From: Coriaria nepalensis
Lineage: Eukaryota > Streptophyta > Magnoliopsida > Cucurbitales > Coriariaceae
NCBI GenBank assembly: GCA_027186245.1
Contig: CP114500.1
Coordinates: 7,388,001 to 7,452,000 of the forward strand
Reading direction: 5' to 3'
Length of the DNA: 64,000 bases
The notes beneath the pieces were generated by a model. That model was not told the DNA's origin and did not search any database. It saw only the letters and a list, made by a program, of their open reading frames with translations. Positions 23,176 through 34,682 of the stretch are shown here, one piece after another. Every line of letters begins with the position of its first letter. The first letter of the stretch is position 1. The position numbers and the translations under genes were made by a program.

Positions 23176-25857
23176 AAGAGAGGAAAAAAGTGATGGACGG
23201 AAGAAATAGAACAAGTCTCCTGTCTCCCTCGTGAAAGTATCTGCTGATTTTCTAGATCTTGTCAAAAATCAAGACAGAACCTATTTTTTTCCTCCTCAAT
23301 TCATGGAGGGATCCACTGGAATCGTCAGTCTGTCAGTGTCACTACTCACAGCCACAGGGGTGTTCTTGTAACTTTACAATTCAGTCCTCGATCTCATTCC
23401 CCTATTTGTTCCATGTCATAAGGGACAGATTGGGTATGTTATATATTTTTTGTACGGCTCTATATACAGTTTCTATTCTACTCATTTCTCTCTTCTCCTC
23501 TTCTTGTTTTCGAGCAGACCAACGAGAGAGGAGACTCAACTTCTCCTTTTCCCTTTTTCATTTTTCTTTCCTTTTCCTTTTCTTACATTTCTTTTCCATT
23601 TTCGTTTCTCCATTTCGAAATCGGAAACCCAAAACTCCATTAATTTTTCTCCTCGAAATCATCCGCCATTGAAGAGACGAGCGCTAGTTTGCTTCAGTAT
23701 GCGAGGGTATAAGTCCAGGTTTGCTATAGTTTGCTCCGAATTTGTACACTATCTTTCTGTTTGTTCAATTTCGATTTCCCAATTCTGATTTCAATTTCGA
23801 ACTAGTTGGTCCAGGTTTTTGTTCCAGAGCCCTAAATCAGTATCCCTAATTGCAGGTTTGTTCCATTCGAATTGTTGAATTGTTTAATATGTTTGTTCCA
23901 TTCGAAATTGTACACTATGCTGGAATTGTTGAAAATACATGAATTGTTGCATTAATCTGCTTGTTCCAATGTAGCTATTTTAGAATTTGCATCACTATGG
24001 CCTTCAGGTCTGTATGACATGAAGTTTTTCCTAATACTTGTGATGTCATTGGTTAATCTACTTATTATGGTCATCTGGGATGGAGAAGATGATTATTTTT
24101 CTGTAAGTTAGTTTCTTCAAGTATTATTTTTATTTTTATTTTTAGTTTAATACTTGTTTAAAAATCGGACTTTGCTCATGTCAGTCTTAAAAGATCCCAG
24201 AGATGTGGCCCACTGCTCGAAACTCGAAATAGGCTGATATTCAAAATAGGAATGGGCCACTGTACGGTAATCACAGAGAATGGGCCACTCTATGGTAATC
24301 GCAGAGACAAGGAATGAATAAAACTGTAGGCCCATAGCTATCATCCGGGATTTCCTTTCATATATATATATATATATATTAATGTTAATGCCAGAAAAAT
24401 ACCCACTAATTTGACTTTCGGTGGAAATCTGATCAAGAGTTTAAGATAAAAAATTTGACTTTTATGAATGAACGGTGATTGGAGTTGGCTAAAGGTTTGC
24501 AAGATCAATTTTTATTTTAATTTTGGATCTACTTAATAAAAATTAATTATGCAAGAAAATGATTGGATTTAAAATAATGTTAAAGGATTAATTAGAATAA
24601 AGTGTGAAATAAAATAATTGGAAATTAATAATACATAAAAAATATTTATATGAATTTGACATAAAAATAAAGAAATAAATTCCTAACTGTGGGAGTTGAT
24701 GATGTTTGTGGTGTGGGACCCCTTGCAATGAGAAAGTGAATCCTATTTATAGACAAAAACCGAATGGTCGGTTTTCCTTAGTGACTTGCTCGGCGAGTAA
24801 TCGTAACTTCAGTTGTAAGCATGCATGCTTGTGTTTTCTCTATGTTCTTGCCAAATGTGCACATTATTCCACTCCTTCCTTTACTTACCCGCCAAGTCTA
24901 TTTATTTGATCAGCTTCCTTCTTTTGTGCCACTTTCCTAATCTCAAGGAACCTTCTTTAACCGATTCAAACTTATCTCGGTGGTTATCAACTTGCACCTT
25001 CACACTGGGTATTTTTTTGAGTCTCACAATCTTATTTGTTAACTTGCCACATAAACAATCTACCTTTTTTAAAATCTTTGAGGTGGCTAGTTTGCCGTGC
25101 AACCACTCTGGTCTGTACGGTCAATTTGACTGATTTTGAAAAAACTTACCTGAAACGATCCAAAATTGATTCTAAACTGTATCGTTTTCGATTCTTATAA
25201 ATCCATTGATGTCAGCGTAATCACCATGTATAAATTCTTTATGACAACGAAGTATATAGATTCAATCTAGACAAAACGGGTTAGGACAGATCCATTTCCT
25301 AATTATTGATTTTTTTTGACACTTCAACTATATAAAATACCTCTTCCCTTTTTACAAAATAATTAAATAAGATCCTAAAATTAACAGGTCAATCTCAATA
25401 ATAAATCTGAATTATCCGGACCCGTAATGTCTTTTGACCGAATCCAAATCGGATAACGAATCCAATTTCTATAGCTTACAAATAAGACAAAAAGACAATG
25501 AGGTGGATAAGAACTAATAAGTAATAACGTAGAGAATGGTTGATGTTGCTAGTTACCTACATTGCAATGAAAAACTGGAATAATGCAGATAACTAATTAA
25601 ATGATATGTATGCATCTTACACTGCTTTTCATAGATGGAACTATAAATACATATAAAAAAAAAAGGAGAAAGAAAAAGAAAGTGATTCATTCAACCCCCT
25701 ATACAGAATCTGGTTAGCAGTACAGAAAAAAAGAGACATGCCTAAAAAATGAACAACTATATCAGACTTCGAACCATAATGTATCAATCGATTCATAAAA
25801 AGGAAGTTTGAAGCAGTAAGAACAGTAAGCAACTTACCAGAGAAGAAGTAAATTATT
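23176..25857. other. Intergenic region with a possible orphan first exon
   Basis: A CT-rich leader-like tract (23510-23680) is followed by ATG 23699 reading MRGYKSR and then CAG/GTTTGC, which looks like a 5' UTR plus first exon on the plus strand. I could not find a coding continuation before the minus-strand OBE4-like gene. A (TA)n run at 24360-24380 marks the start of more AT-rich, probably inserted DNA. The 24670-25140 part is open in places but shows no family. Confidence 0.3.
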
Positions 25858-28800
25858 TCATGCAAGGTTCCTTTTTGTGGCTTCCATTTTCAACAGAAGA
25901 TCCTTAATATCAGTTTCCATCCTCATCTTCATGCTAGAATATTCTCTATGTGCTCGTTCCAAAGCCTGAAGTTCTTCTATTTTCTGCTTACGCATTTCGT
26001 CAGCTTCGCCCAAACGCAGTTTAGAAATCCGAGCCTTATATTCTTCTTCTATCTTTTCGTTCTTTGCAACAGCAATTCGTTTAAGCCCCTCTGCTTCTCT
26101 TCTTGCATCATCTGCTCGAGCTTGGAACATCTTTGCCTCTTCAAGTTTGATTCTTACGATGCTGTCCAGTTCCTGGAATAGTGGGTCCCTCTGAGAACTT
26201 ATCCGTAGTTCTGGTTCCATGACTCGTTTGTCATTGTCGTTCTGATTGTAGTTGAAGGAAGGAAGCCGACTAGGTTGTTTGTCCGGTTGGGGGATCTTTT
26301 CTCCATAAACGGATTTAAGCCATGGGGTTTCTTGAACATTGACTTGTTCCTTACTGGAAGAAGAAGATGGTGCCTTGCTTAACTTTGAAGAATCGCCGTC
26401 TGTAATTTAGAGAAGGAAATGTCATTAGCAACATGGTGAATTAAGGTCGGAAAAAACAAGTCCCCAAAAATAATACATAAAATGGCCAAAATTGAAAACA
26501 AAATAGAATAAATAGATAAGGAACTGTCCCCAAAAAAAGTGTCAAGCAAGGGTCACTTGCTTCAGTGCCATATTACTAACACTAAGACAACAAGCAGTGA
26601 AAAGAGAACATACGATAACTGACTATATCACAGTAGATCACTCAAGCATTATAAAATGCTGGTAAAGACAAACGTCCCTCTACTCATGCATTTCAAGCAA
26701 AATGATGATCACGAGGTAACCTAAAAACAGTAAGATCCTAAATACAAGCACGATAAAGATATGCCAACAAAACAAACAACTTATTTATCCAATAATTTAA
26801 AAATATATTACTTGAATAGAATTAAAAGAGATATAAGTGGACCCATGAGCATTTAGTGTAGACTTTCATTCTTCAAGCTCTACCAACTCCTTATATATAT
26901 ATATATAGTAGACCAATACATAAATACAAAAAGGAAGAATAAAATCTTTAAAATGTATGACAACTAATCGACAAATATGATTTGACAAAGATCTAATTAA
27001 CGTACCGGTAAGGTAAGCCATGATAATGCCATAAACTTCAGGAAGATTAGACTTGTTTCCCAATCTTGCCAGCAATTGATCAGCAAGTTCACATACATGT
27101 TTCCCTCTCAAGTCCTTGCTCGCAAAGAAAATTCTTTTCACATATTTAAGCTCTCTAGAAAGTGTGTCAGCTGACCAATCCTTCGCAAAGTTGTGGAAAA
27201 CCTCTTTCACAAAGCCAAACATCTCAGAAGGTTGGCCACAAGCAACACAATGGAACTGCATCTCAGTAGTTCCTTGAGGTCCAGTAATATCACTACGGCC
27301 ATTTCTAATATAAGATTCTCTTAACCCACAATCCGCATGGCACCAATGAAGGCAGGAATCACACCCAACCCAACTACAAGTGTTAGATTCCATATCAAAA
27401 TTTGAACATACCAGGCACATACAAGCACTACAAAATCCATTTCTTTGTGAACAAACCTTACAATCACAATCATCCACAGGCAAAGGAGTTTTACAGGTTA
27501 GATTCTTGCATCTTAAGTTCAGAAAGATCTCAGCCAAATCAGAAGATGAAATACTGACATCATGCTTGAGGAAATCTGGAAGGCCAGTTTTAAGACCTAC
27601 CATTATTTCCAACTGGGCACGATGGGCTTTTTGTAAATCTTCGGAACTTATATCTAACCTCTTTTGCAGTGCTTTTTGGAGGGCATAGCCTTGCCCTCGC
27701 CTTTCTGGGTTTGACAAGATCTCATGAACGCTCTCCTTCACACAAGCAATGGATTGTTCTGTCATTTCGTTGAATTTCACAGCCACTTCATTTACTGATT
27801 CAGAAACTGTTCTTGCAATAACCATCTCTACAAAATCAGTTGCTCCTTTTAAGAACCTCTCCTGCTCTTTCAGACTACTACCTCCCCTATATAAACTACT
27901 ACTACTTTTCTCTCTCATTAATCGCTTCTTTTCAAAGCTATTATTTGCCCCAACATCATGAGATCCTAAACTCTGTGAAGGTGATTTAACGTCGTCATTG
28001 TACTTTGACTGTCCGGAGAACTGTTTATGGAAACTTAATTGCCTGTCCAGTCCATTAGCAAGTTTGGGGCTCCCTTCCCTTAAAGGGTGATGCCCTTGAA
28101 TTGCTTGAGACTGTTGTTGAAAAGATCCATTGCCATTCATCAGGATCCTTTGATACAAAGGTACTTCTTTGATGGAACCTCCTTGAGACACCTGATCAAT
28201 TCCCTGAAATATTGGACGGCTACCAACTGATTGTTCAAAGTTGTCCATTGAGTTTTGTGTCAATGAACAGCTTGGATTGTGGAACAATGACTGAGATCCT
28301 GAAAAAGACATTGATGCAGTAAACTCATCTGAGTCAGTACGGAAAGTGCTAGTCAAGGATTGAACGCTCCTAGCATGACTAGGGGAACCGGGAGCATGGG
28401 TTGAATCACCCAAGCCACCAATGGGTAGCAAGACATTGGGCAAGCTTAGAGAAAGATCAAGCGGTTCTAATACCATTTTTTCATCTTTTGTCTTAATATC
28501 ACCATATCGGCTTTCTTTCCCCTGCTTTCTAACAGGAGAGCGGCTAAACAGGTCGAAAGCTCTAGTACTTGGTCCTTCCATATCATTATCCTTGAAGGCG
28601 TTGACATCTCTAGATTCTCTTTCGGTCAATACTTCATCTTGTGAAGAGTCTACAACATTGAAGTGCATAAGGGCCACACTTTTACCTTTACCCTTAAAAT
28701 TCTGAATAAAACTCTGCTCCACATTAATCATCAACTCATCCTTGGATTTTTCTTTTTCCCCAGCCACTTCCCTGTTCATTGTGGACTCTACAACATTTTC

Positions 28801-30006
28801 TTCCTTCACTTCAATATCAATACCATTGCCTTGCTTACATTCTTCCTCCAACTGTATCGACTTTGCTACAATCATATCCTCAGTGGCTTCCACATTACAT
28901 AGACTATCTCCCCTTAAAGCCTCTTCCCCCTTGACCCCATCATCAGCTACAACGCCATTTTCATCCTTGCTAACACCCCTCTCGTCAACTGATTCATCCT
29001 GACACTCTGGCACTGGTTTAACAACTTCCTTCTCAAGGCCTGCTTCTTCACAAATGCTTTTCTTGCTCAGATCCATGCCTTCATTCTCACACGGCTCAGA
29101 TTTTTCTATTGCACCCTCATTCATATCCTTACTCTGAGTCTTACTCTCAACCTCTCCATGATCATTATCCAATCCAGTACATTCTTCCGGTTTGCTTTCA
29201 GGTTCAACCTCAACTTCAGCCCCATCTACAGTTTCAGGTTCCAACTCCCCTTCTTCTCTTTCACTGCTATTCCCACTCTCAACTTGCATTTCCTCCCCTT
29301 TCTTCACCTCCGCACTCTTTGATTGCTCACTTTCTGAATCCTTGGACCTTGTTGGTGACTTCGATTTTGACTTCCCATCTCCCAATCCCCTAGAAACAGG
29401 AGGAGGCGAGAGCCGCACTCTGGACTGGTCACTAGTAGAATCCTTTGACCAAGTTGGAGACTTAGCTTCCCTTAGCACTCTAGGCGAAGACCTCAAGCTC
29501 CCTCTCTCCTCCATTCCTCCTCTACTCCTCACTCCTTCATCAAAATCCTTGCTTCCACTTCCAAATCTCCTCCATGAGGAGACACTCCCCTCGTGCCCAG
29601 TCCGGTCCCGCTCCGATCGAAACCCCTTCGGAAATTCCCTCCTTGTTCCAGAAAAGCTCTCCGATCTATGAATCCCGATCCGATTCGCTCCACTCCCTCC
29701 ACCATATCCTCTACTCTCACCAGCAGCGCTACTATCCCTATACCGATCAAAACCTTTTCTACGATCAAAACCTTCAAAATCATGATCTGACCGTTTTCTC
29801 ACAAGCCTCATAGATTCTCGATCATCATCCACGGATCTATCCCTATCATACCTAGCTGAAGAAGAAGAAGAGGACAAGCCTTTCCTCTCAGACGTATAAT
29901 AGAAAGCTCTGTGCGAAGAAGAAGACGTCCGATTCGAAACCGAGTCTTTCCCCAAATTTTTCTCCCCGTACGAATCGAGATCCTCGCTCGATCTCAGCTT
30001 CTTCAT
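25858..30006 (-). CDS. OBE4: OBERON-family PHD-finger protein (OBE4/TITANIA2-like)
   Basis: Two exons, 27006-30006 and 25858-26399, encode 1180 residues. The start is ATG 30006 (MKKLRSSEDLDSYGEKNLG). Residues 1 to about 700 are a disordered Ser/Arg/Glu-rich region. The OBE domain begins near residue 718 (FLKGATDFVEMVIARTVSES). A Cys/His-rich PHD finger follows at about 832-925 (CKNLTC ... CKVC ... CSACMCLVC ... CDSCLHWCHADCG ... HCVAC). The end is a coiled coil (about 1070-1180) with many Glu/Arg/Lys and the tail KMEATKRNLA. This layout and length fit the long Arabidopsis member TTA2/OBE4 (At3g63500) rather than the shorter OBE1-3. These nuclear proteins act with OBE1/OBE2 in root meristem formation during embryogenesis. 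The leader just upstream is GA-rich (30205-30250). Confidence 0.9.
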
Positions 30007-31136
30007 TACCAAATCTCTAACTCGAATAAATATTCAAATGATAGAACAAATAGAATAACTCACCGGATGAGATATACAGCTCTAGAGTTTCCTCCTGAAA
30101 ACATTCATATCCGATTTCACAGAAAATAGCCAGGAAGCAAAGGTTTTGAGGAACCCTAATAATTTGACATCGAGGCGTTTCTAGAGAAAAATCCAAAGCC
30201 AGTATTAGAGAGAGAAAGAGAGAAAGAGAGAGAGAGAAAGAGAGATAAGGTGGAGTTGAGGTAGACAGAGGGAGAGAGGTCGGAGACTTTGACCCGCGGA
30301 GACTGTGGTCGAAATGTTGGATTCGGTTCTGGACATAATTTCCAATCAGTTCGTGTGTTTAGAGATTAGAGAATGTAATTTTATGATCAATATCGCAGCC
30401 TATTTGGTGACCGAATATATTACTTTATTTTTTGTTAAAAATTCATTTCTCATTTCGTTTCGTTACTTTTTATTTACCCAAAATTTTATTATAATTTTTT
30501 TTAAATAATAAATAAACTGCTATTATTTGAAAGAAAAAAAAAAAGGTAATTAAGCATTTATAGATCAGTCAACGCAGTTGAACTGAACTGCTAGGAGAGA
30601 GGAGAGAGGAGAGTTGGTTACGCGAAGTACGTGGAATTGCACCTTTGAGAAAGGTGTGAAAGAAATATTGGAAAAAATTAAATAAATAATAAATAATAAT
30701 AATATCAATAAACGACACAACGGGGCTATCAAGAGCGACGACTTTTTAAGCGTACTAATCAACGTACACGTGTCGAGCAACTCACCTTACGGCGACGAGT
30801 TGTTTAATTCAAATTGCCTTATCTTCTTGGACGGTTTTTGACGACACGAGAGAGAGAAGTAGAGTTCTGTCTTCTGGATCGAATCTTTTCTTTATTGGGC
30901 CCAACGTCTGGACTGATGTTTTGATAGTTTAGGCCCACGAAGAGAATTGAAATGCCTAATGGTTGATAATTGGTCTAAATAATTCAAATCCCGGTTTGAG
31001 ATGGGGACCACATTTGATAAGAGAAAATATCAGATTAGATTCTCATATTTTAATCATGTTTTGAAACTGAAGTTTAAAACGCAAGTAATAATTAATCAGA
31101 CAACCGCAATTCATTTAGGTGATATTTTTTAGCTAC
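30007..31136. promoter_or_regulatory. OBE4 promoter/5' UTR and spacer
   Basis: The stretch next to the OBE4-like start has a (GA)n/(CT)n leader at about 30205-30275. GGGCCC- and AGGCCCA-type elements occur near 30897 and 30932. The rest is AT-rich with an A run near 30531-30544. No further gene is supported. Confidence 0.45.
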
Positions 31137-31475
31137 TCAGTTTTCGGCCGTCCCCAACTGGAAAAGGCGATAAAAGATCAGCAAAAGCCATTGCCAGAGA
31201 AGACCTGGCCAATGAACAATCTTCCAGCTACTATACTCGGGTTTAGGTTCCGGCCATGGGCCAACAATCCCTTTGTATATCACCTTCTGCTTCTGATAAA
31301 GAGCTTTGTCTTGTTCGGCAAGTAAACGTAACTCCTTTGTGATAGCTTTATCTTCCGGGACATGTTTACGGGCCTTTATGAAGTCTTCACGAGCTACATC
31401 TGTTCGGCCCAGTCCCGCTCGGGCCTTTCCTCGTCTGAAAAGGGCCTTGACATTGTTCTCGTCTTCCGACAAGGC
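31137..31475 (-). pseudogene. Isolated last exon of a TWD1/FKBP42-like immunophilin
   Basis: One exon of 113 codons with a good acceptor (TTTTTCAG before GCCTTG). It encodes the third TPR motif (KALFRRGKARAGLGRTD, AREDFIKARKHVPEDKA), the calmodulin-binding-type helix (KALYQKQKVIYKGI) and a hydrophobic tail (LLWQWLLLIFYRLF). This matches the C-terminus of TWISTED DWARF 1, a membrane-anchored FKBP that works with ABCB auxin transporters. I found no FKBP domain, TPR1-2 or start in the 3 kb upstream, so this is most likely a DNA-level fragment left by duplication or truncation. The retained splice site argues against a processed retrocopy. The frame is intact, which suggests a recent event or continued use as part of a gene with very distant exons. 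Confidence 0.7.
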
Positions 31476-32360
31476 CTGAAAAACACAATCATTGGATAAA
31501 TTTATGGCCTTCCAAAGCAAATTAAAAGGCACGTTATTACTTTACTTACAAAGCCGAACCATGAGGTTCAATTGAACTTCATGTAATGACAAAAAAATAG
31601 ATTTGTACATAATCTTACCTTCACTTCACGTGAACTAAGGCATTATAAAGTGATTTCATTAAAAATATTAACATGTTTGACATTTTTTCGTAATATATCA
31701 AATATTTTGCAACATAGAATCTGATTTTTTTTTTTTTTTTTAACAAATTGATTGCATCTTTTTAGAAGAAGTGTTTGATTTTCTGCACTATATATATACC
31801 ATTCATTCAAGTGTTTGATGATCCTTACAATATCTTAACAAATTTGTATCATCAATGGTTTCTGAGTCGGAAACGTCTTCTAAAGCCAACCTACACGTGA
31901 AGATGAAAGAGTTAGAAGATGAAAGGTATGCAGATGTACCAACGTCGATACTTCACAAGGTTCATATATCAACCTCAAAGACCAAGGTTGTCATTGATGA
32001 ATTTTCATATGCTTCTTCTAAGTTAATTGTCTCCTGACCATCATTTTGGGATCTAAAAGTTGCATGCGAAAACATATATCCTGACATCATCATCGAGGAA
32101 GCTTCAGTGCAAAAGCCGTGGCAGACTAACATATCAGCGCACGTGTGATCACGTACCGTTCCTCAGGGCCTGTGCGTAGATGACAAAACTCTTAAGGTTA
32201 AAAAAAAAATTGTTCAAGTGGATGTCTACTGAAGTATTAACATTAGGAGAGTTGGAAGTAATAAGATTATAAGGCATATTATTATAGCCTATGTATGCTC
32301 AAGTCAATATTATGATATAACTATAATTTATAATAATATGTCACGCTAATTTGAAAGGTT

Positions 32361-32450
32361 AAATCTTCAGAGTCAAAAATTTAACCTTCGGAGTCAAAGG
32401 TTTATGATTTTTAAAGTCAAATATTTATTCTTAAAATCAGATGTTTACTT
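32361..32450. repeat. Four degenerate ~22-bp tandem repeats
   Basis: Successive units read as variants of TTCAGAGTCAAAAATTTAACC. The AGTCAAA core recurs in three units at about 22-base spacing; the fourth has AATCAGA instead. The copies are more diverged toward the right. They directly precede the hairpins at 32491. Confidence 0.5.
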
Positions 32451-32490
32451 TAAAATAAAAATTTAATATTCGATGGATGTACGAAAGTTC

Positions 32491-32605
32491 CCATCGAGCA
32501 TCGAGATGATGCCACACAGACTTATAAAATACTATGTGACATCATCTCAATGCTCGATGTAGACTTGGAAAATACTTTGTGACCTCATCTTGATGCTTGA
32601 TGGGT
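32491..32605. repeat. Inverted repeat (25-bp arms) plus a third arm copy
   Basis: CATCGAGCATCGAGATGATG at 32492-32511 pairs with CATCATCTCAATGCTCGATG at 32540-32559, two mismatches over about 25 bases, with a loop of about 16. A further copy of the right arm (CTCATCTTGATGCTTGATG) lies at about 32584-32603. It can fold into a compact hairpin. Confidence 0.7.
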
Positions 32606-33146
32606 TCTTTAACTCAAGCATCTAACTTTGAGACTTATTATTACATATAATTAAATAATTTTAATAAAATAATATTAAAAAATTTAAAAAAGCGGACAAC
32701 ATAACAACTGAAATATCTCATTTTACTAAGTAAAATTACCTACAACAAATTATCAATACATGTAAGCAAACACAATATGTAAACAACTAAATCTGATCAA
32801 TTATATAAGTTTCAACAAAACCAATAATAACAATTACTATTTAAACTACTTAAACTAATTGCATAAATATGTCCAACAATAATAATTACTATTTAATCTA
32901 ATTATGTATATGACGTTAAATTAATATTTAGTGATGTCCTCAATTTGTAACGCTCCAGCTCCTATTTGACGATAGGCTTCCCTCTGACATTTCCTAGTAT
33001 ACACAATTTGTTGGCTCTACTGACCCTCAATTCACGCATTATTTGAAGTAGATCTCCTCTTCCATGATTATCCACTAGATATGATGTCCTTAACAACCAC
33101 ATGAAAGGATATGTCATGTTATAATAGTTGAGAATATTGTCATAAG

Positions 33147-33294
33147 ACCATTAGTAATAATTGGAGCATCTAAATAATGTTCAATAGGACATACAAGATC
33201 TTTATACAGGTTCCAAGAAAATTGACTTTTATGAAAAGCACATATATCCAATTGAACATTATTTAGATGCTCTAATAATTACTACTAGTCTTAG
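33147..33294. repeat. Foldback hairpin, ~45-bp arms with a 22-bp perfect core
   Basis: The left arm (33147-33193) and right arm (33243-33294) are near-perfect reverse complements separated by about 50 bases. The 22-base core GAGCATCTAAATAATGTTCAAT at 33164-33185 pairs exactly with 33252-33273. Outside the core the arms match with scattered mismatches. The size and shape fit a small MITE or a young microRNA-type precursor. Confidence 0.75.
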
Positions 33295-34682
33295 CTTGAA
33301 CACCTCAATTGTAAACACATCTCTTTAGGAGGTTAGAAAGGTCATTAGGTGTAGTGAGACATTGACATTACAAGCCATCATAAGGCGTATACCAAAAGGG
33401 TTCGAGATGTGATTTATGTGCATGAGGTTGCAACTTTTTTTTTCTAAAATTAAACAGAAATATAAGACATTAATCACTAAATTTAACATTAAAAATAAAT
33501 AAAGTGAAATTTTCGATAACTCAAGAGTTGAATCTCAGAGACTTTGAGCATTCAGTTCTTTATCTTGATACTTGATAGGCCATGAACATACTCATCAAGT
33601 ATCGAACATCGAGATCTGAGAAATAAATGGTCAAAGTCTATGAAATTTAGAGCTCAAGCTATAATGAACTTCATTTAGATGCATTTTCTCAATCAAACAT
33701 ACATTCATTCCAAAATACATACAAAACACTAAAATTGTATCAATAAGAGAAAATCAGATATGAAAACGGAAGAAAATCTAGGACTTTATTCAGAAATCAG
33801 ATTTGAAGACAAATAATTACCTGGAGAAAGCAATCGAGAGTCCAGCCCTTGCATTGATGATGAAGGCGCGACCGAAGAATGGAGTCGGAAAGAGGATAGT
33901 GACAGGTGGTGATGTAAGTTGAAGAAGAAGAAGAATAATAAGAAGATGATGTATAAAGGCTGGCTGCATCGAAAATGGAGGGAATGAGAAGGGGTGGGAA
34001 GGTGAAAGGGGATGCATCGGGAAGGAAAAAGATGCCACCGGTGGAAGGTGATTTTATTTTTAATTAATTAATTGAAGGGTAAAAATGTAATCCTATATTT
34101 TCTTTTAATATTTTTATTTAAAAATGTTAATTTAGAGGCTATTTAAAAAAAAATAAAAAAAAAAAAAAAAAAAAACTCTTGGAGCTGAATATTCTAAATA
34201 AAAAATTTTAGAGAATTAATTTTACAGTCCACATATATACTATAATAATAATGAATATAACAGTAAAAAAAATGTATATACAGTCCAAATCAACATTACA
34301 TACTTAGCTAATTAATTAATGTTATTATTTATTTATGTATATATAACTTTGGTATTATCTTAACTTCTTACTTGGCTAATTCTCCTGCAATTACTCCTTC
34401 ATTTTCTGCCTAAATTGAGTAAGATTATCGCAACCACTAATGTAGTATATCCAGAGAGAAGAGATGGAGAGAGAGAGACAGTGAAGAATCAACCAATTTT
34501 GCAAGAACCCGAGAAGAAGAAAAAAAGAGAGAAAAACAACAACAACATCGACATTAGAACACAAGCGATAATAACATAACAAGGAAAAAAGAAATGTTTA
34601 GGGGAAAAATGTTTTATGGTGATTTGATTATTAGAAAGTGAACAAGAAAAAGAGGAAGAAAAAGGTGAAGGAAAGAAAAGGA

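Larger units (their letters stand above)
31476..34682. other. AT-rich, hairpin-rich intergenic region (probable non-autonomous element remains)
   Basis: It includes the degenerate 21-24 bp repeats at 32361-32450, hairpins at 32491-32605, the 33147-33294 foldback, and related CATCGAG-type sequence at 33551-33625. An A run lies at 34146-34175. An open frame at 31855-32037 (MVSESETSSKANLHVKMKEL start) has no recognised family and no gene-like context. No transposase was found. Confidence 0.45.

Noticed and set aside
23047..23265. Minus-strand frame with a run of leucines
   Set aside because: Created by the trinucleotide and 9-bp repeats upstream of the DUF642 gene.
29192..29671. Plus-strand Ser/Pro-rich open frames opposite OBE4
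   Set aside because: They are antisense shadows of the Ser/Glu/Arg-rich OBE4 exon. They have no splice sites, no start context and no family features.
26866..30012. Start of the OBE4 frame at 30012 with an extra MV before MKK
   Set aside because: The codon there is TTG, not ATG. The first real ATG is at 30006, so translation starts with MKKLRSSEDL. The frame's tail past 27006 is also intron sequence.
31855..32037. Plus-strand 60-residue frame MVSESETSSKANLHVKM
   Set aside because: It looks moderately protein-like but is isolated in repeat-rich DNA, lacks any family resemblance I know and is not the N-terminus of TWD1.
34638..34682. CHX28 start at 34638
   Set aside because: That codon is GTG; the first ATG in frame is 34683. 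The lysine-rich stretch in between has no counterpart in the CHX family.
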